From contig JBBQJI010000012.1 of assembly GCA_038325765.1 (NCBI GenBank), forward strand, positions 1-64,000: 64,000 nt of DNA, read 5' to 3'. This document shows positions 36,563-47,671 of the stretch, piece by piece. The translations under genes and the position numbers were made by a program. The notes under the pieces were generated by a model that made no database searches, had not been told where the DNA came from, and saw only the letters and a program-made list of their open reading frames with translations. Each line of letters opens with the position of its first letter. Position 1 is the stretch's first letter. Source of the stretch: Xiheibacterium sp038325765. Lineage in GTDB: Bacteria; Myxococcota_A; Polyangia; Nannocystales; Nannocystaceae.

Positions 36563-39500
36563 CGGTGCGCCTGCAGCCAGGCGGCGATCTCCGCGGCATC
36601 GCCAGCCCCCATCGGCAGGCCATGGGCGAGCTCGAGGGCGAGCGTCGCGTGCTCGATGGCGCGGCTGCGATCGCGGCCGGCCTCGGCGTCCCAGCGCGCG
36701 CGGGCAAGGGTGAAGTTGCCCTCAACCACACCCGAGCTGCGCACCTCGGCGGCGCGGACGATGGCGAGCCCGCGCTCGGCGGGCGCGATGGCATCGTCGA
36801 AGCGTCCCTCGACCACCAGCGCGCGGGCGAGATCGATGTAGGCCTCGCCGACGATCCGATGTTCGTCGCCCAGCACACCGCGGCGGGTCGCGATGACACC
36901 CTCGATGATCGGGATCGCCTCGGCCGCGCGCCCCAGCAGGATCAGCTCGATGGCGACGTTGCCGTGGTGGTGCGCCGCGGCCACACTGTCCGGCCCGAGC
37001 GAGTTCCGGACGATGTCATAGGCCCTCGAGAAGCCGGCAAGCGCCGCCGCGTGGTCGCCCTGCTCGGCGTCGAAGCGCGCGAGATTGCCGAGCGCCGAGG
37101 CGACGTCGGGGTGCAACTCGCCGTGCTCGGCCAGCACGATCGCTAGCTCTCGCTCGGCGTGGGCGCGCGCGGCTGGGCGCCGGCCGGCGGTCCACAGCAC
37201 CGACGCGAGGTTGTGATGGGCGATGGCGTTGCGCACGTGGTCGGGCCCGAGCGCCGCGAGATCGATGGCGAGGGCGCGCTCGTAGTACGCGATTGCCCGC
37301 TCGTGGTCGCCCACCTCGGCCCATGTCGATCCCACATTGGTGAGCATGGCGGCGGTATCCGGGTGCGAGGGCCCGGTCCGCGCCTCGGTGATCGCCAGGG
37401 CGCGCTCGAACGCGGCCCGCGCCTCGACGTATTTGCCCTGCGCAGCGAGCAGTTGGCCCATCGTGCTCGCGGCCGCCCCGATGCTCTCGTGCTCGGGGCC
37501 GAACGCCTGCTCGCGGATGCGCAGCGACTCGCGCACGTGCGTCTCGGCGCGGCGCGGATCGTCGTGTTGCAGGTAGGCCAGGCCGAGCGCCCGCTCGAGC
37601 TCGGCCTCGAGCTCGAAGTCTCCACCCATCCGCGCCAGCGCGCCCTTGCCGTGGGCATGCCAACGATCCGCCTCGACGAGCGGGCGAGCAGGGTCCGCGG
37701 TGATCCAGATGAGGCCGAGCGACGCGCGGACGACGATCTCGGCGCTGCCGCTGGCGAGGGCCGACGACAGCGCGTCGTGATAGGCCCGCTCGGCGCCGGC
37801 GATGTCGCCCATCAGCTCGAGCGTCGTCGCCAGCAGTTCGCGCGCGAAGGCTTCGCCGCGGGTGTAGCCGGCATCGGTAGCCTGTGCGATGAGCGGCCCG
37901 GCCTGCGCCAGCGCCTCGGCGTAGCGGGCCGCGTCGCGCAGCACCTTGACCCGGGCGAGGGCCCCGTCCACCGCCCGCGCCGCCGCCGGATCGACGTCGT
38001 CCTGGGTGCTCTCGCGCGCCATGAGCACCTCGAGGTCGGCGCAGATCTCGAGCGACGGTAGGGCGCCTGCGGCATCGACCGCGCGCTCGAGCGTGCCGGG
38101 ATCGGCCTCGGCCAACAACGAGGTGAGCGCGCCGAGCGACAGCCGCCGACGCTCGAGGCAGGTCATCTGCAGGGCGAGGACGGCCTGCGGGCGCGCGCCT
38201 TCGACCTCGTCGCGGCACGCTTGCGTCTGCAACGCGGTCCACTTCTCGGCGTAGTCGTCGAGGGTGCGCTCGATCGATCGCAGCGCATCGGCGGCATAGG
38301 GCAGCGCGCTGCCCTCGAAGCGGGCGGCGACGGCCTCGCGACGCGCCTCGTCCCACGCGTCTCCGAGCTCGGCGGCGACATCCTGACAATACGACGCCGC
38401 CCGCGGCTGCTCGCGCTCGTAGACCATCGCCGCGATGCCGACGACCACCGTGGGCACCGCGATCAGCAGGGCCTGCTGCCACCGGCGCCACGGGTCGCGC
38501 GCCAGCGCTGCGAGCAGCGCGTCCGTCGAGCGGAATCGCTGCTCGGGCGCGACCGATAGCCCTCGCAGCAGCGCGCGGCGAACCCATCGCGGCACGGACC
38601 CGCGCGGGGGCGGCGGCCGGACGGCGCCCTCGGTGACGTTGGCGATGAGCTCCGCGAGCACCTTGCCGGCGAACGGCCGCTCACCGTACAAGCTCTCGTA
38701 GGTGGCGACGCAGAAACTGAACTGATCGGTGAGCGCATCCGTGCGCTCGCCACCGAGCTGCTCCGGTGCCATGTACGCCGGCGTCCCGACCAGCGCGCCC
38801 GTCTGTGTGAGCGCGAGGCCGAGCGCGCTCGTGCCGTGCACCGAGCTGACCTGGGCGAACGCGTCGGTCTTGCCGGCGGCGGGGCGTGCCAAGCCGAAGT
38901 CGGTGACGAGCACGCGGCCATCGGTGCCCATCAACACGTTGTCAGGCTTGAAGTCGCGGTGCACCAAGCCGGCCGCATGGGCGGCCGCGAGCCCGCGACC
39001 GGCAGCGAGCATCACGGTCTGCACCTCGCGCCAGGTCCGCTTCGACTCGCGCAGCCACATCGACAGCGTGCCGCCGTCGATGAACTCCATCGCCACGAAC
39101 ACCTGCCCCTCGAAGGTGCCGACGTCGTGCACGGTGATGACGTTGGGATGGCTGAGCTTGGCCATCGCCTGGGCCTCGCGCAGCAGCCGAGCGCGCTGAT
39201 CGGCGAGTTCCTTGGCGCCGGTGCCACCGGACGCACCGCGGAGCACCTTGATCGCGACCTTGCGGTCGAGCTCGGGATCGTAGGCCGCGAACACCACGCC
39301 CATGCCGCCCGATCCCACCCGCGACAGCACGACGTAGCGCCCGAGCTTCGCGCCCTCGCGCAGGCGCGCGACGACGTCGGGCTCGTCGGGCTCGGCCTCC
39401 ATCGGTGAGGTCTCGACCAGCGCGAAGCCGCCCAGGGTGCCGGCGGGGCCGTCGACGGCGAGCCCGGCGTCGCCGTCTTGTTGGAAGATCCGCGCCAGCT

Positions 39501-39621
39501 CGCCGACCACCTGCAAGCACGCGGGGCAATCGTCGAGGTGCGCCTCGATCGCGCGGCGCCCGGTCTCGTCGACGTCGCCACGGACGTAGTCGACGATCTC
39601 GTTCTCCTCCGGGCACTCCAT
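36559..39621 (-). CDS. Zinc-finger, membrane-anchored Ser/Thr kinase with TPR sensor
   Basis: A 1,020-residue kinase. The ATG at 39621 starts an anti-sigma-type zinc finger (MECPEENEIVDYVRGD ... HLDDCPAC, with H28, C32, C35). The kinase domain follows at about 95-370: Gly loop GSGGMG, K125, HRD 221-223, DFG 241-243, and APE at about 282. After a membrane helix (ALLIAVPTVVVGIAAMVY) the outer half carries at least seven TPRs with GPxHPDTAAML phrases. It is a paralogue of the kinase at 3486-6419. It is divergent from a sigma-70 gene (39846), and such neighbouring suggests the sigma factor or its partner is a substrate; this is inference. Confidence 0.92.
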   Translation of the reverse strand: MECPEENEIVDYVRGDVDETGRRAIEAHLDDCPACLQVVGELARIFQQDGDAGLAVDGPAGTLGGFALVETSPMEAEPDEPDVVARLREGAKLGRYVVLSRVGSGGMGVVFAAYDPELDRKVAIKVLRGASGGTGAKELADQRARLLREAQAMAKLSHPNVITVHDVGTFEGQVFVAMEFIDGGTLSMWLRESKRTWREVQTVMLAAGRGLAAAHAAGLVHRDFKPDNVLMGTDGRVLVTDFGLARPAAGKTDAFAQVSSVHGTSALGLALTQTGALVGTPAYMAPEQLGGERTDALTDQFSFCVATYESLYGERPFAGKVLAELIANVTEGAVRPPPPRGSVPRWVRRALLRGLSVAPEQRFRSTDALLAALARDPWRRWQQALLIAVPTVVVGIAAMVYEREQPRAASYCQDVAAELGDAWDEARREAVAARFEGSALPYAADALRSIERTLDDYAEKWTALQTQACRDEVEGARPQAVLALQMTCLERRRLSLGALTSLLAEADPGTLERAVDAAGALPSLEICADLEVLMARESTQDDVDPAAARAVDGALARVKVLRDAARYAEALAQAGPLIAQATDAGYTRGEAFARELLATTLELMGDIAGAERAYHDALSSALASGSAEIVVRASLGLIWITADPARPLVEADRWHAHGKGALARMGGDFELEAELERALGLAYLQHDDPRRAETHVRESLRIREQAFGPEHESIGAAASTMGQLLAAQGKYVEARAAFERALAITEARTGPSHPDTAAMLTNVGSTWAEVGDHERAIAYYERALAIDLAALGPDHVRNAIAHHNLASVLWTAGRRPAARAHAERELAIVLAEHGELHPDVASALGNLARFDAEQGDHAAALAGFSRAYDIVRNSLGPDSVAAAHHHGNVAIELILLGRAAEAIPIIEGVIATRRGVLGDEHRIVGEAYIDLARALVVEGRFDDAIAPAERGLAIVRAAEVRSSGVVEGNFTLARARWDAEAGRDRSRAIEHATLALELAHGLPMGAGDAAEIAAWLQAHR

Positions 39622-39845
39622 GCGCGGACTTGAACGTGCCACGGTCGCCGGCCGACGGCAAAGCCGCGGGGTGCTCGGTCCTGTGCGCAAGGCCCGGACC
39701 GCGACGTCACGGGATGTCACTGCGGCCCATCGCGGACCCACCGCGACCCCACCGAGACGGCAGGGCGAGTTCATTTGCGGCATCGCGCGCGGAGCGGTCC
39801 GCCTGCCGTTGTCGAACGCCGCGGCTGTGGGCTACCGTCGACGTG

Positions 39846-40763
39846 GTGGATGAAGCCGCGCTGCTCGCCGCGTTCTTGGCTGCACTGCCCGCGGCTGCCC
39901 GCCCCGCGTTCGAGACCGAGCCCGATCTCGGCGGCCGTCTGGGCGGGCTGCTCGCCGAGGCCAAGGCGGCCCTGGGGAGTTTCGCCGCCAGCGACGTGGG
40001 CTTCGCGACGCAGCTCGGTGGCGTGCTGCCAAAAGACGCCACCCCCGAGACCCTCGCCCGCCTGCGCGCCGGCGATCTGTACCTCGCCTATGGCTGCGCC
40101 GCCGGCGAGAACCTCGCGCTCGAGGCGTTCGAGACCGAGTTCGGCCGCGACATCGACCTCGCGATCGCACGCTCGGGCAACGTGAACCTCGCCAAGGACG
40201 AGTTCCGCCAACTCGTGCGCAACAAGCTGTTCGTGGCCACGCCGGGCCGACGCCCGAAGATCGCCGACTACGCGGGACGCGGTGATCTCCGCAGCTGGGT
40301 CCGCGTCACCGCGCTGCGCATGATCGTCGATCTCGTGCGCCGGCACGCCGGTGATCGCGAGGTCCCCCTCGAGGCCGAAGCGCTCAGCTCGATCCCCGCG
40401 CCCGGCGACGACCCCGAGCTCGACTACATCCAGCGCGTCTTCAAGACCGAGTTCCGCGAGGCCCTGCAGACCGCCTTCGCCCGCCTCACCCCTCGCGAGC
40501 GCAACCTGCTGCGCCACCAGGTCTTGCACGGCCTCAACATCGATCAGGTCGGCGCGCTGTATCGCGTGCATCGGACCACCGCATTCCGCTGGATCGAGAA
40601 GGCGCGACGCTCGCTGCTGCAGGCCGCCCGCGACGCGCTCAAGCAGCGGCTCCACGTGCAGAGCGGCGAGTTTCTCAGCATCATGCGCGTGGTGCAGGGA
40701 GATCTCGAGGTCAGCGTGCGACGGTTGCTCGTGTCGAACATCGAGGCCGAGCCGCCGGAGTGA
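39846..40763 (+). CDS. Myxococcales-type sigma-70 family RNA polymerase sigma factor
   Basis: A 305-residue sigma factor. It has a long N-terminal region of about 120 residues, a sigma-2-like core (YAGRGDLRSWVRVTALRMIVDLVRR) and a sigma-4 HTH (LTPRERNLLRHQVLHGLNIDQVGALYRVHRTTAFRWIEKARRSL). The C-terminus resembles the large myxobacterial family of sigma factors that sit beside kinases. The start is the second of two GTGs, 7 nt after TACCGT (39833-39838). TTGTCG (39809-39814) is a possible -35 with an 18-bp spacer. The promoters it reads are unknown. Confidence 0.88.
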   Translation: MDEAALLAAFLAALPAAARPAFETEPDLGGRLGGLLAEAKAALGSFAASDVGFATQLGGVLPKDATPETLARLRAGDLYLAYGCAAGENLALEAFETEFGRDIDLAIARSGNVNLAKDEFRQLVRNKLFVATPGRRPKIADYAGRGDLRSWVRVTALRMIVDLVRRHAGDREVPLEAEALSSIPAPGDDPELDYIQRVFKTEFREALQTAFARLTPRERNLLRHQVLHGLNIDQVGALYRVHRTTAFRWIEKARRSLLQAARDALKQRLHVQSGEFLSIMRVVQGDLEVSVRRLLVSNIEAEPPE

Positions 40764-40857
40764 AGGGCGGTGCGCCGGGAGGGGTTCGGGCTTCTGCACC
40801 GACCGCTCGGTGTCCAGCCGGGCGGCCGCAGCACCCCCGGCCGGCGCCGGCGTCGCC

Positions 40858-40895
40858 TTGCACTTCGACAAACCTCGTTCAAACCTTGGCCGACT
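40858..40895 (+). promoter_or_regulatory. Conserved 38-bp upstream block A (shared with 57884-57921)
   Basis: TTGCAC, 17 bp, AAACCTTGG, and then ACT near the end. Over 38 bp, about 28 bases match the block upstream of the DUF4397 lipoprotein. It can be read as a -35 (TTGCAC) and a -10 (AAACCT), and lies 10-48 bp before the fasciclin lipoprotein ATG. Confidence 0.5.
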
Positions 40896-40905
40896 ACGAG
40901 GAACC

Positions 40906-41442
40906 ATGACGAACCGATCGACTCTCGCACTCGCGTCTTTGCTGCTCTGCTTCGGCTGCGCCAAGGCCAGCAACGATGCCCCCGCCTCCGCCCCGCCGGC
41001 GGGTGACGCCCCCGCCGACGCCCCCGCCGACGCCGACGCGCCCGGCACCATCGTGGATGTGGCGGTGGCCGCCGGTCAGTTCACCACGCTCGCCAAGGCG
41101 CTCGAAGTGGCAGGTCTGGTCGAGACGCTGCAGGGCGCAGGCCCCTTCACGGTGTTCGCGCCCACCGACGAGGCATTCGCGAAGCTTCCCGCCGGCGCAC
41201 TCGATGGTCTGCTCGCCAATCCCGAGCAGCTGAAGGCCGTGCTGCTGTTGCACGTGGTCTCCGGCAAGGTGATGGCCGCCGATGTCGGCGGCATGTCCGA
41301 GGCCACCGCGGTGTCGGGCGGCAAGCTGGCGATCGACACCACCAGCGGCGTGAAGGTCGGCGGCGCCACCGTGACGGCCACCGACATCGAGGCGAGCAAC
41401 GGTGTGATCCACGTGATCGACACCGTGATCCTGCCCAAGTGA
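40906..41442 (+). CDS. Fasciclin (FAS1) domain lipoprotein
   Basis: A 178-residue lipoprotein: leader LASLLLCFGC, an Ala/Pro/Asp linker of about 25 residues, then one FAS1 domain. The FAS1 H1 motif is AGPFTVFAPTDEAF and the H2 motif is ASNGVIHVIDTVILP. FAS1 domains mediate adhesion on surfaces or matrix. The Shine-Dalgarno GAGGA lies 4 nt before the ATG. A conserved upstream block, shared with the DUF4397 lipoprotein, may place both under one regulator. Confidence 0.92.
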   Translation: MTNRSTLALASLLLCFGCAKASNDAPASAPPAGDAPADAPADADAPGTIVDVAVAAGQFTTLAKALEVAGLVETLQGAGPFTVFAPTDEAFAKLPAGALDGLLANPEQLKAVLLLHVVSGKVMAADVGGMSEATAVSGGKLAIDTTSGVKVGGATVTATDIEASNGVIHVIDTVILPK

Positions 41443-41450
41443 ACCGCTGC

Positions 41451-42170
41451 TCAGGCGAGTGACGCGTCTTCGCGGCGCAGCTCTACGTCGCCCACCGCGG
41501 CACCGCATCGCTCGGTGAGCGACCGATACACGGCGACGGTCGCGTCGACCCTCGACTCGACCGCGCGGCTACCCCACACCACGCAGAGCACCTGCGTGGT
41601 GTCGGCGTTGGTCTTGGTGCGCTGCGAGTCCTTGACCGCGTTGGCACATGGGCCTTCGGCGTCGTGCAGGCAGAGCAGCCCGCTGAGGTCGATCTCCTGG
41701 CCGGTGGCATTGAACACGTAGCGGGCGGCATCCGGGGCGAGGCCAAGTCGAAAGGGTGGGGTGGCGCGATCGAGATCGACCACGCTGATCGGAAGTCCGG
41801 CGTGCATCGACACGGCGTTGCATAGATCGACCGCCGTGTTGATGGGACCTATGGTGCCCTCGGCGGCGGCGGCGAGCAGGTACTCCGACGCCGGCTTGCC
41901 GCGGCCCGAGGGCTTGTAGCCGCCGTGGCGCAGCAGCGTGCGCACGGCGGCGCGCACGGTGTCGTCGGATCCGCCCAGGGTGTCGAGGGCCGCAGGGAGC
42001 CACGGCGTGCCATCGACGACCGTCGGGTCGGCATCGATGACGGCGCGCGGCCGCAGGCTCGCGGTCAGCCACGGGATCTGCGGCATCTGCCCCAGCGCGG
42101 TGCTCCACTGCGCCACGAAGCCGCGCAGCGCCAGCAGCGGGTGGGACTCGACATCGATGCGCAGGCTCAT
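41451..42170 (-). CDS. B3/4 domain protein (PheT-like tRNA-editing fold)
   Basis: A 239-residue protein with a B3/B4 domain as in the beta subunit of phenylalanyl-tRNA synthetase. Landmarks are the central stretch PINTAVDLCNAVSMHAGLPISVVDLD (INxxVDLxN) and the tail with GSRAVE. Free-standing B3/4 proteins are thought to clear mischarged tRNA or act on free amino acids. Start at ATG 42170, 7 nt after TACTCC. It converges with the fasciclin gene with a gap of only 8 bp. Confidence 0.88.
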   Translation of the reverse strand: MSLRIDVESHPLLALRGFVAQWSTALGQMPQIPWLTASLRPRAVIDADPTVVDGTPWLPAALDTLGGSDDTVRAAVRTLLRHGGYKPSGRGKPASEYLLAAAAEGTIGPINTAVDLCNAVSMHAGLPISVVDLDRATPPFRLGLAPDAARYVFNATGQEIDLSGLLCLHDAEGPCANAVKDSQRTKTNADTTQVLCVVWGSRAVESRVDATVAVYRSLTERCGAAVGDVELRREDASLA

Positions 42171-42269
42171 GCGGGCGGGAGTACCACAGACGTCTGCCAT
42201 CGCTGCGCATGGCGCGTTGCGCGAATCGGCTTCCGGCGACGGGTCGGATGGGTCATTCTGTGCCCACGC

Positions 42270-42875
42270 GTGCCGCCAGAGCCCCACATCGCCCATATCG
42301 CCCCCATCACGAGGTGGCGAGCGCTGCGGCGCATCGGCGGTGTCGCGACGCTCGGGCTCGCGCTCGGTTGCGGCGACACGTCGTTCGCATGCATCGACGA
42401 CGGCGACTGTCGCGATGGCTCACGTCCGGGCACCTGTGAGCCGGTCGGGTACTGCAGCTTCGTCGATGCCAGCTGCGCGAGCGGCCGTCGCTTCGGCAGC
42501 CGCGCCGAGCCCGATCTCGCCGATGCCTGCGTCATCGACGATGTCGCCGACGGCAGCGCGTCCGAGTCGGGAACGACAGTCCTGGGTGAGCCCGAGGCCT
42601 ATGGCCCGTGCGACGCCGCGAACGATTGCGTCGCCGCCGAGGCCGCCTGCGTCAACAACGGCGCCAACCGCATGTGCGCGCCCCCGTGCACCGAGCAGGC
42701 CACGCGCTCGACCGAGTGCCCCGCCTCGGCCGACGGCGCCGCCAACCGTGCCGGCTGTCTGTTCACCGACGCCGCGATGGACGATGTGCGCTGCTTCGTC
42801 GTGTGCGAGGACGACACCGCGTGCCCAACCGGGATGATCTGCGCCGCGCCAGTGTGCACGTGGGCGGCGCAGTGA
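42270..42875 (+). CDS. Cys-rich predicted lipoprotein
   Basis: A 201-residue protein with leader RIGGVATLGLALGC. The mature part has about 18 cysteines in short modules (CIDDGDCRDGSRPGTCEPVGYC, CDAANDCVAAEAAC, CEDDTACPTGMICAAPVC), as in secreted EGF-like or Kazal-like binding repeats of myxobacteria. The start is uncertain: GTG at 42270 is the nearest in-frame start before the leader but gives a long n-region. CATTCT (42254-42259) may be the -10. Role unknown. Confidence 0.6.
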   Translation: MPPEPHIAHIAPITRWRALRRIGGVATLGLALGCGDTSFACIDDGDCRDGSRPGTCEPVGYCSFVDASCASGRRFGSRAEPDLADACVIDDVADGSASESGTTVLGEPEAYGPCDAANDCVAAEAACVNNGANRMCAPPCTEQATRSTECPASADGAANRAGCLFTDAAMDDVRCFVVCEDDTACPTGMICAAPVCTWAAQ

Positions 42876-43025
42876 CGTCACGCGCCGGCAGCAGGCTCGA
42901 GCGTGTGGGCGCGCTCGACTGACGCGGGGTCATCGCCCCCGACGCAGCCGTCGTAGCGCGCCGCAGCGTCGGCGATGCGGGGCATTGGCGCACGCGGGCA
43001 GATCGACGTTGCTGCGATCGTCCGC

Positions 43026-43043
43026 GGGCGGCAAGATCCGCCC
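43026..43043 (+). promoter_or_regulatory. Hairpin 7 nt before the acnA start
   Basis: GGGCGG-CAAGAT-CCGCCC, a perfect 6-bp stem with a 6-nt loop, covers the place where a Shine-Dalgarno would be. It could limit translation of aconitase or bind a protein. Confidence 0.35.
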
Positions 43044-43050
43044 ACCTACC

Positions 43051-45750
<2,700 letters not shown>

Positions 45751-45867
45751 CGAGCCCCGCGGCCGGTGACCAGCACGAGACGAGGCTCGCGAAGCAGCAC
45801 CGCCGGGACTTCATCCGCATGCAGACGTCCCTCGCGGCGGGGTGATCGGCTACCGTCGCCCTCGATC

Positions 45868-46854
45868 ATGCAGCATCGCTTCCTCGGTCGCACGGGTGTC
45901 CGCGTCTCCTCGCTCGGCCTGGGCACGATGTCGTTCGGCAAGGACGACGCGGTCGACGCCCAGATGTTCGCGATGGCGCGGGACGCCGGCGTCGACCTGT
46001 TCGACTGCGCGGACGTCTACAACGCCGGCGCCGCCGAGGTCTCGCTCGGCAAGCTGGTCGCGCCGTGTCGCGACCGCGTGGTGCTCACCACCAAGGCGTA
46101 TTTTCCGATGGGGCCAGACGGCAACGACCGCGGCACGTCGCGCTATCACCTCGTGCGCGCCGTCGAGGCCAGCCTGCGACGGCTGGGCACGGACCGCATC
46201 GATCTGTTCTTCTTGCACCGCTTCGACGAGGTGACCGCGCTCGACGAGACGCTGCGGGCCGTCGAGCAGCTGGTCACCTCCGGCAAGATCCTCTACCCGG
46301 CGGTGAGCAATTTCGCGGCGTGGCAGACGGCACGCGCGCTCGGTCTCGCCGAGCGTCACGGCTGGCAGCCGCTGGTGTGCGTGCAGCCGATGTACAACCT
46401 CGCCAAGCGCCAGGTCGAGACGGAGATCCTGCCGCTGTGCCGCGCCGAACGCATCGGCGCCCTGGTCTACAGCCCGCTGGGCGGCGGTCTGCTCTCCGGT
46501 GAGTACGGACGACAGACGCGGCCGGACGACGGCCGCCTCACGCAGTCGCCGATGTACGCCGTGCGATACGGCGCGACCGAGTACTACGATCTCGCCGAGC
46601 GTTTCACGGCCTTCGCCCACGACCACGGCTTCGAGCCCGCTGCCTTGGCGATCGCGTGGTGCACGAGTCACCCCGATGTGACCGCGGCGCTGCTCGGTGC
46701 CCGCGGTCCGGAGCAGCTCGCCGCGTGCCTGCGCGCCGCTTCGATCGAGCTGTCGGTCGAGCTGCGCGCAGCGATCTCCACGCTGTCGCCGACGCCGGCG
46801 CCGGCGACCGATCGCAGCGAAGAGGGCACCGCGGACGCGCTCGGATCCCGGTGA
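45868..46854 (+). CDS. Aldo/keto reductase
   Basis: A 328-residue TIM-barrel NADPH reductase. The catalytic tetrad is D (LFDCADVYNAG), Y in the same motif, K (VVLTTKAYF) and H (DLFFLHRFDE). The C-terminus has the coenzyme loop with the S/R of typical family members (LLGARGPEQL). The substrate is not evident; members range from voltage-gated channel beta subunits to sugar and xenobiotic reductases. TACCGT (45851-45856) lies 11 nt before the ATG. Converges with the Tae4-like gene with only 13 bp between. Confidence 0.93.
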   Translation: MQHRFLGRTGVRVSSLGLGTMSFGKDDAVDAQMFAMARDAGVDLFDCADVYNAGAAEVSLGKLVAPCRDRVVLTTKAYFPMGPDGNDRGTSRYHLVRAVEASLRRLGTDRIDLFFLHRFDEVTALDETLRAVEQLVTSGKILYPAVSNFAAWQTARALGLAERHGWQPLVCVQPMYNLAKRQVETEILPLCRAERIGALVYSPLGGGLLSGEYGRQTRPDDGRLTQSPMYAVRYGATEYYDLAERFTAFAHDHGFEPAALAIAWCTSHPDVTAALLGARGPEQLAACLRAASIELSVELRAAISTLSPTPAPATDRSEEGTADALGSR

Positions 46855-46867
46855 TGCAGCCCCCGCG

Positions 46868-47584
46868 TCAGCCCAGCCCGAGCAGCTCGTTCCAGCTGCG
46901 ACCGTCGACGTCGATCCGCCCGTCGGGCTGCACCAAGAAGCGGCGCTGGAACTCCTCGATCGCCGCGATAGTGCGCGGGCCGGCGACGCCGTCGACCGGG
47001 CCGGGATCGACGCCGGCATCGGCGAGCAGATCCTGCACCGTCGCGACGTCGGCGGCCACGTTCACGCCGCCACGCCCCACCGAGCCCCCCAGCACACGCC
47101 GGTGCGCGTCGTCGACGAGCCACAGGCTCACCTCGCGCGCGAGGTGAAAGTAGGCCGCGTGTCGGCAACGCAACCCATTCCACAGATCGAGGTGGCCGGT
47201 GGCGTCGCTCCACCCATCGACCTCGAACATGACCACGCCCTGCTTGCCCATGAACGTCGCCGGGATGTCACCGCCCGCGCCGCCTTCGTACACGTGCACG
47301 AGCTGGGGCGGACCGTACTTGCGCCGCAGGTAGCGGTCGAATTCGCGGACCCGCAGCGCGTAGTGCTTGCCGTCGCCACCGCGCACCGTGACGATCTCGT
47401 CGGTCGGATTGCGGGGGATCGGATTGCCCGACGCGTTGAACGATCGCGACAGTCGCAGCACGCAGGTGTTGGCGATGAGATCGGACAGCGCACCGCCGCC
47501 GATCGTGTGTTTGGCGGCGTCGGCGCCCTCGCCCGGATTCGGGTACGCGTCCCACATCTCGTCGAATCTGATGAGCCTCGCCAT
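46868..47584 (-). CDS. Tae4-like peptidoglycan amidase with C-terminal peptidoglycan-binding domain
   Basis: A 238-residue protein without a signal peptide. Residues 1-145 match type VI secretion amidase Tae4: start FDEMWDAYP, KHTIGGG, catalytic Cys41 in NTCVLRLS, SFNASGNPIP, the YALRVREFDRYLR helix, QGVVMFEV, and catalytic His131 in GHLDLWNG. Such enzymes cleave the bond between D-Glu and mDAP. Residues about 178-235 are a PG_binding_1 domain (VQDLLADAGVDPGPVDGVAGP, TIAAIEEFQRRF), not part of typical Tae4. TACGAT lies 8 nt before the ATG. No T6SS core, PAAR/VgrG or immunity (Tai4-like) gene is near. Self-poisoning is avoided if it stays cytoplasmic until export. Confidence 0.85.
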   Translation of the reverse strand: MARLIRFDEMWDAYPNPGEGADAAKHTIGGGALSDLIANTCVLRLSRSFNASGNPIPRNPTDEIVTVRGGDGKHYALRVREFDRYLRRKYGPPQLVHVYEGGAGGDIPATFMGKQGVVMFEVDGWSDATGHLDLWNGLRCRHAAYFHLAREVSLWLVDDAHRRVLGGSVGRGGVNVAADVATVQDLLADAGVDPGPVDGVAGPRTIAAIEEFQRRFLVQPDGRIDVDGRSWNELLGLG

Positions 47585-47634
47585 CCTCGGGGATCGTACC
47601 AGCGAGGGCGGCCGAGGGCGTGGAGGTCCAGGAC

Positions 47635-47663
47635 TTGCGCACCGATCGGCGTTCGACGACGCT
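47635..47663 (+). promoter_or_regulatory. Predicted promoter of the Cys-repeat surface protein
   Basis: TTGCGC (47635-47640), a 17-bp spacer, GACGCT (47658-47663), then the ATG 8 nt later. It lies back-to-back with the promoter of the Tae4-like gene (47593-47598, minus strand). Confidence 0.45.
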
Positions 47664-47671
47664 TTGCGGCG

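Noticed and set aside
46868..47584. Reading the amidase as part of a local T6SS effector-immunity pair
   Set aside because: The flanking genes (aldo/keto reductase; Cys-repeat lipoprotein) are not immunity proteins or T6SS parts. I keep only the amidase call.
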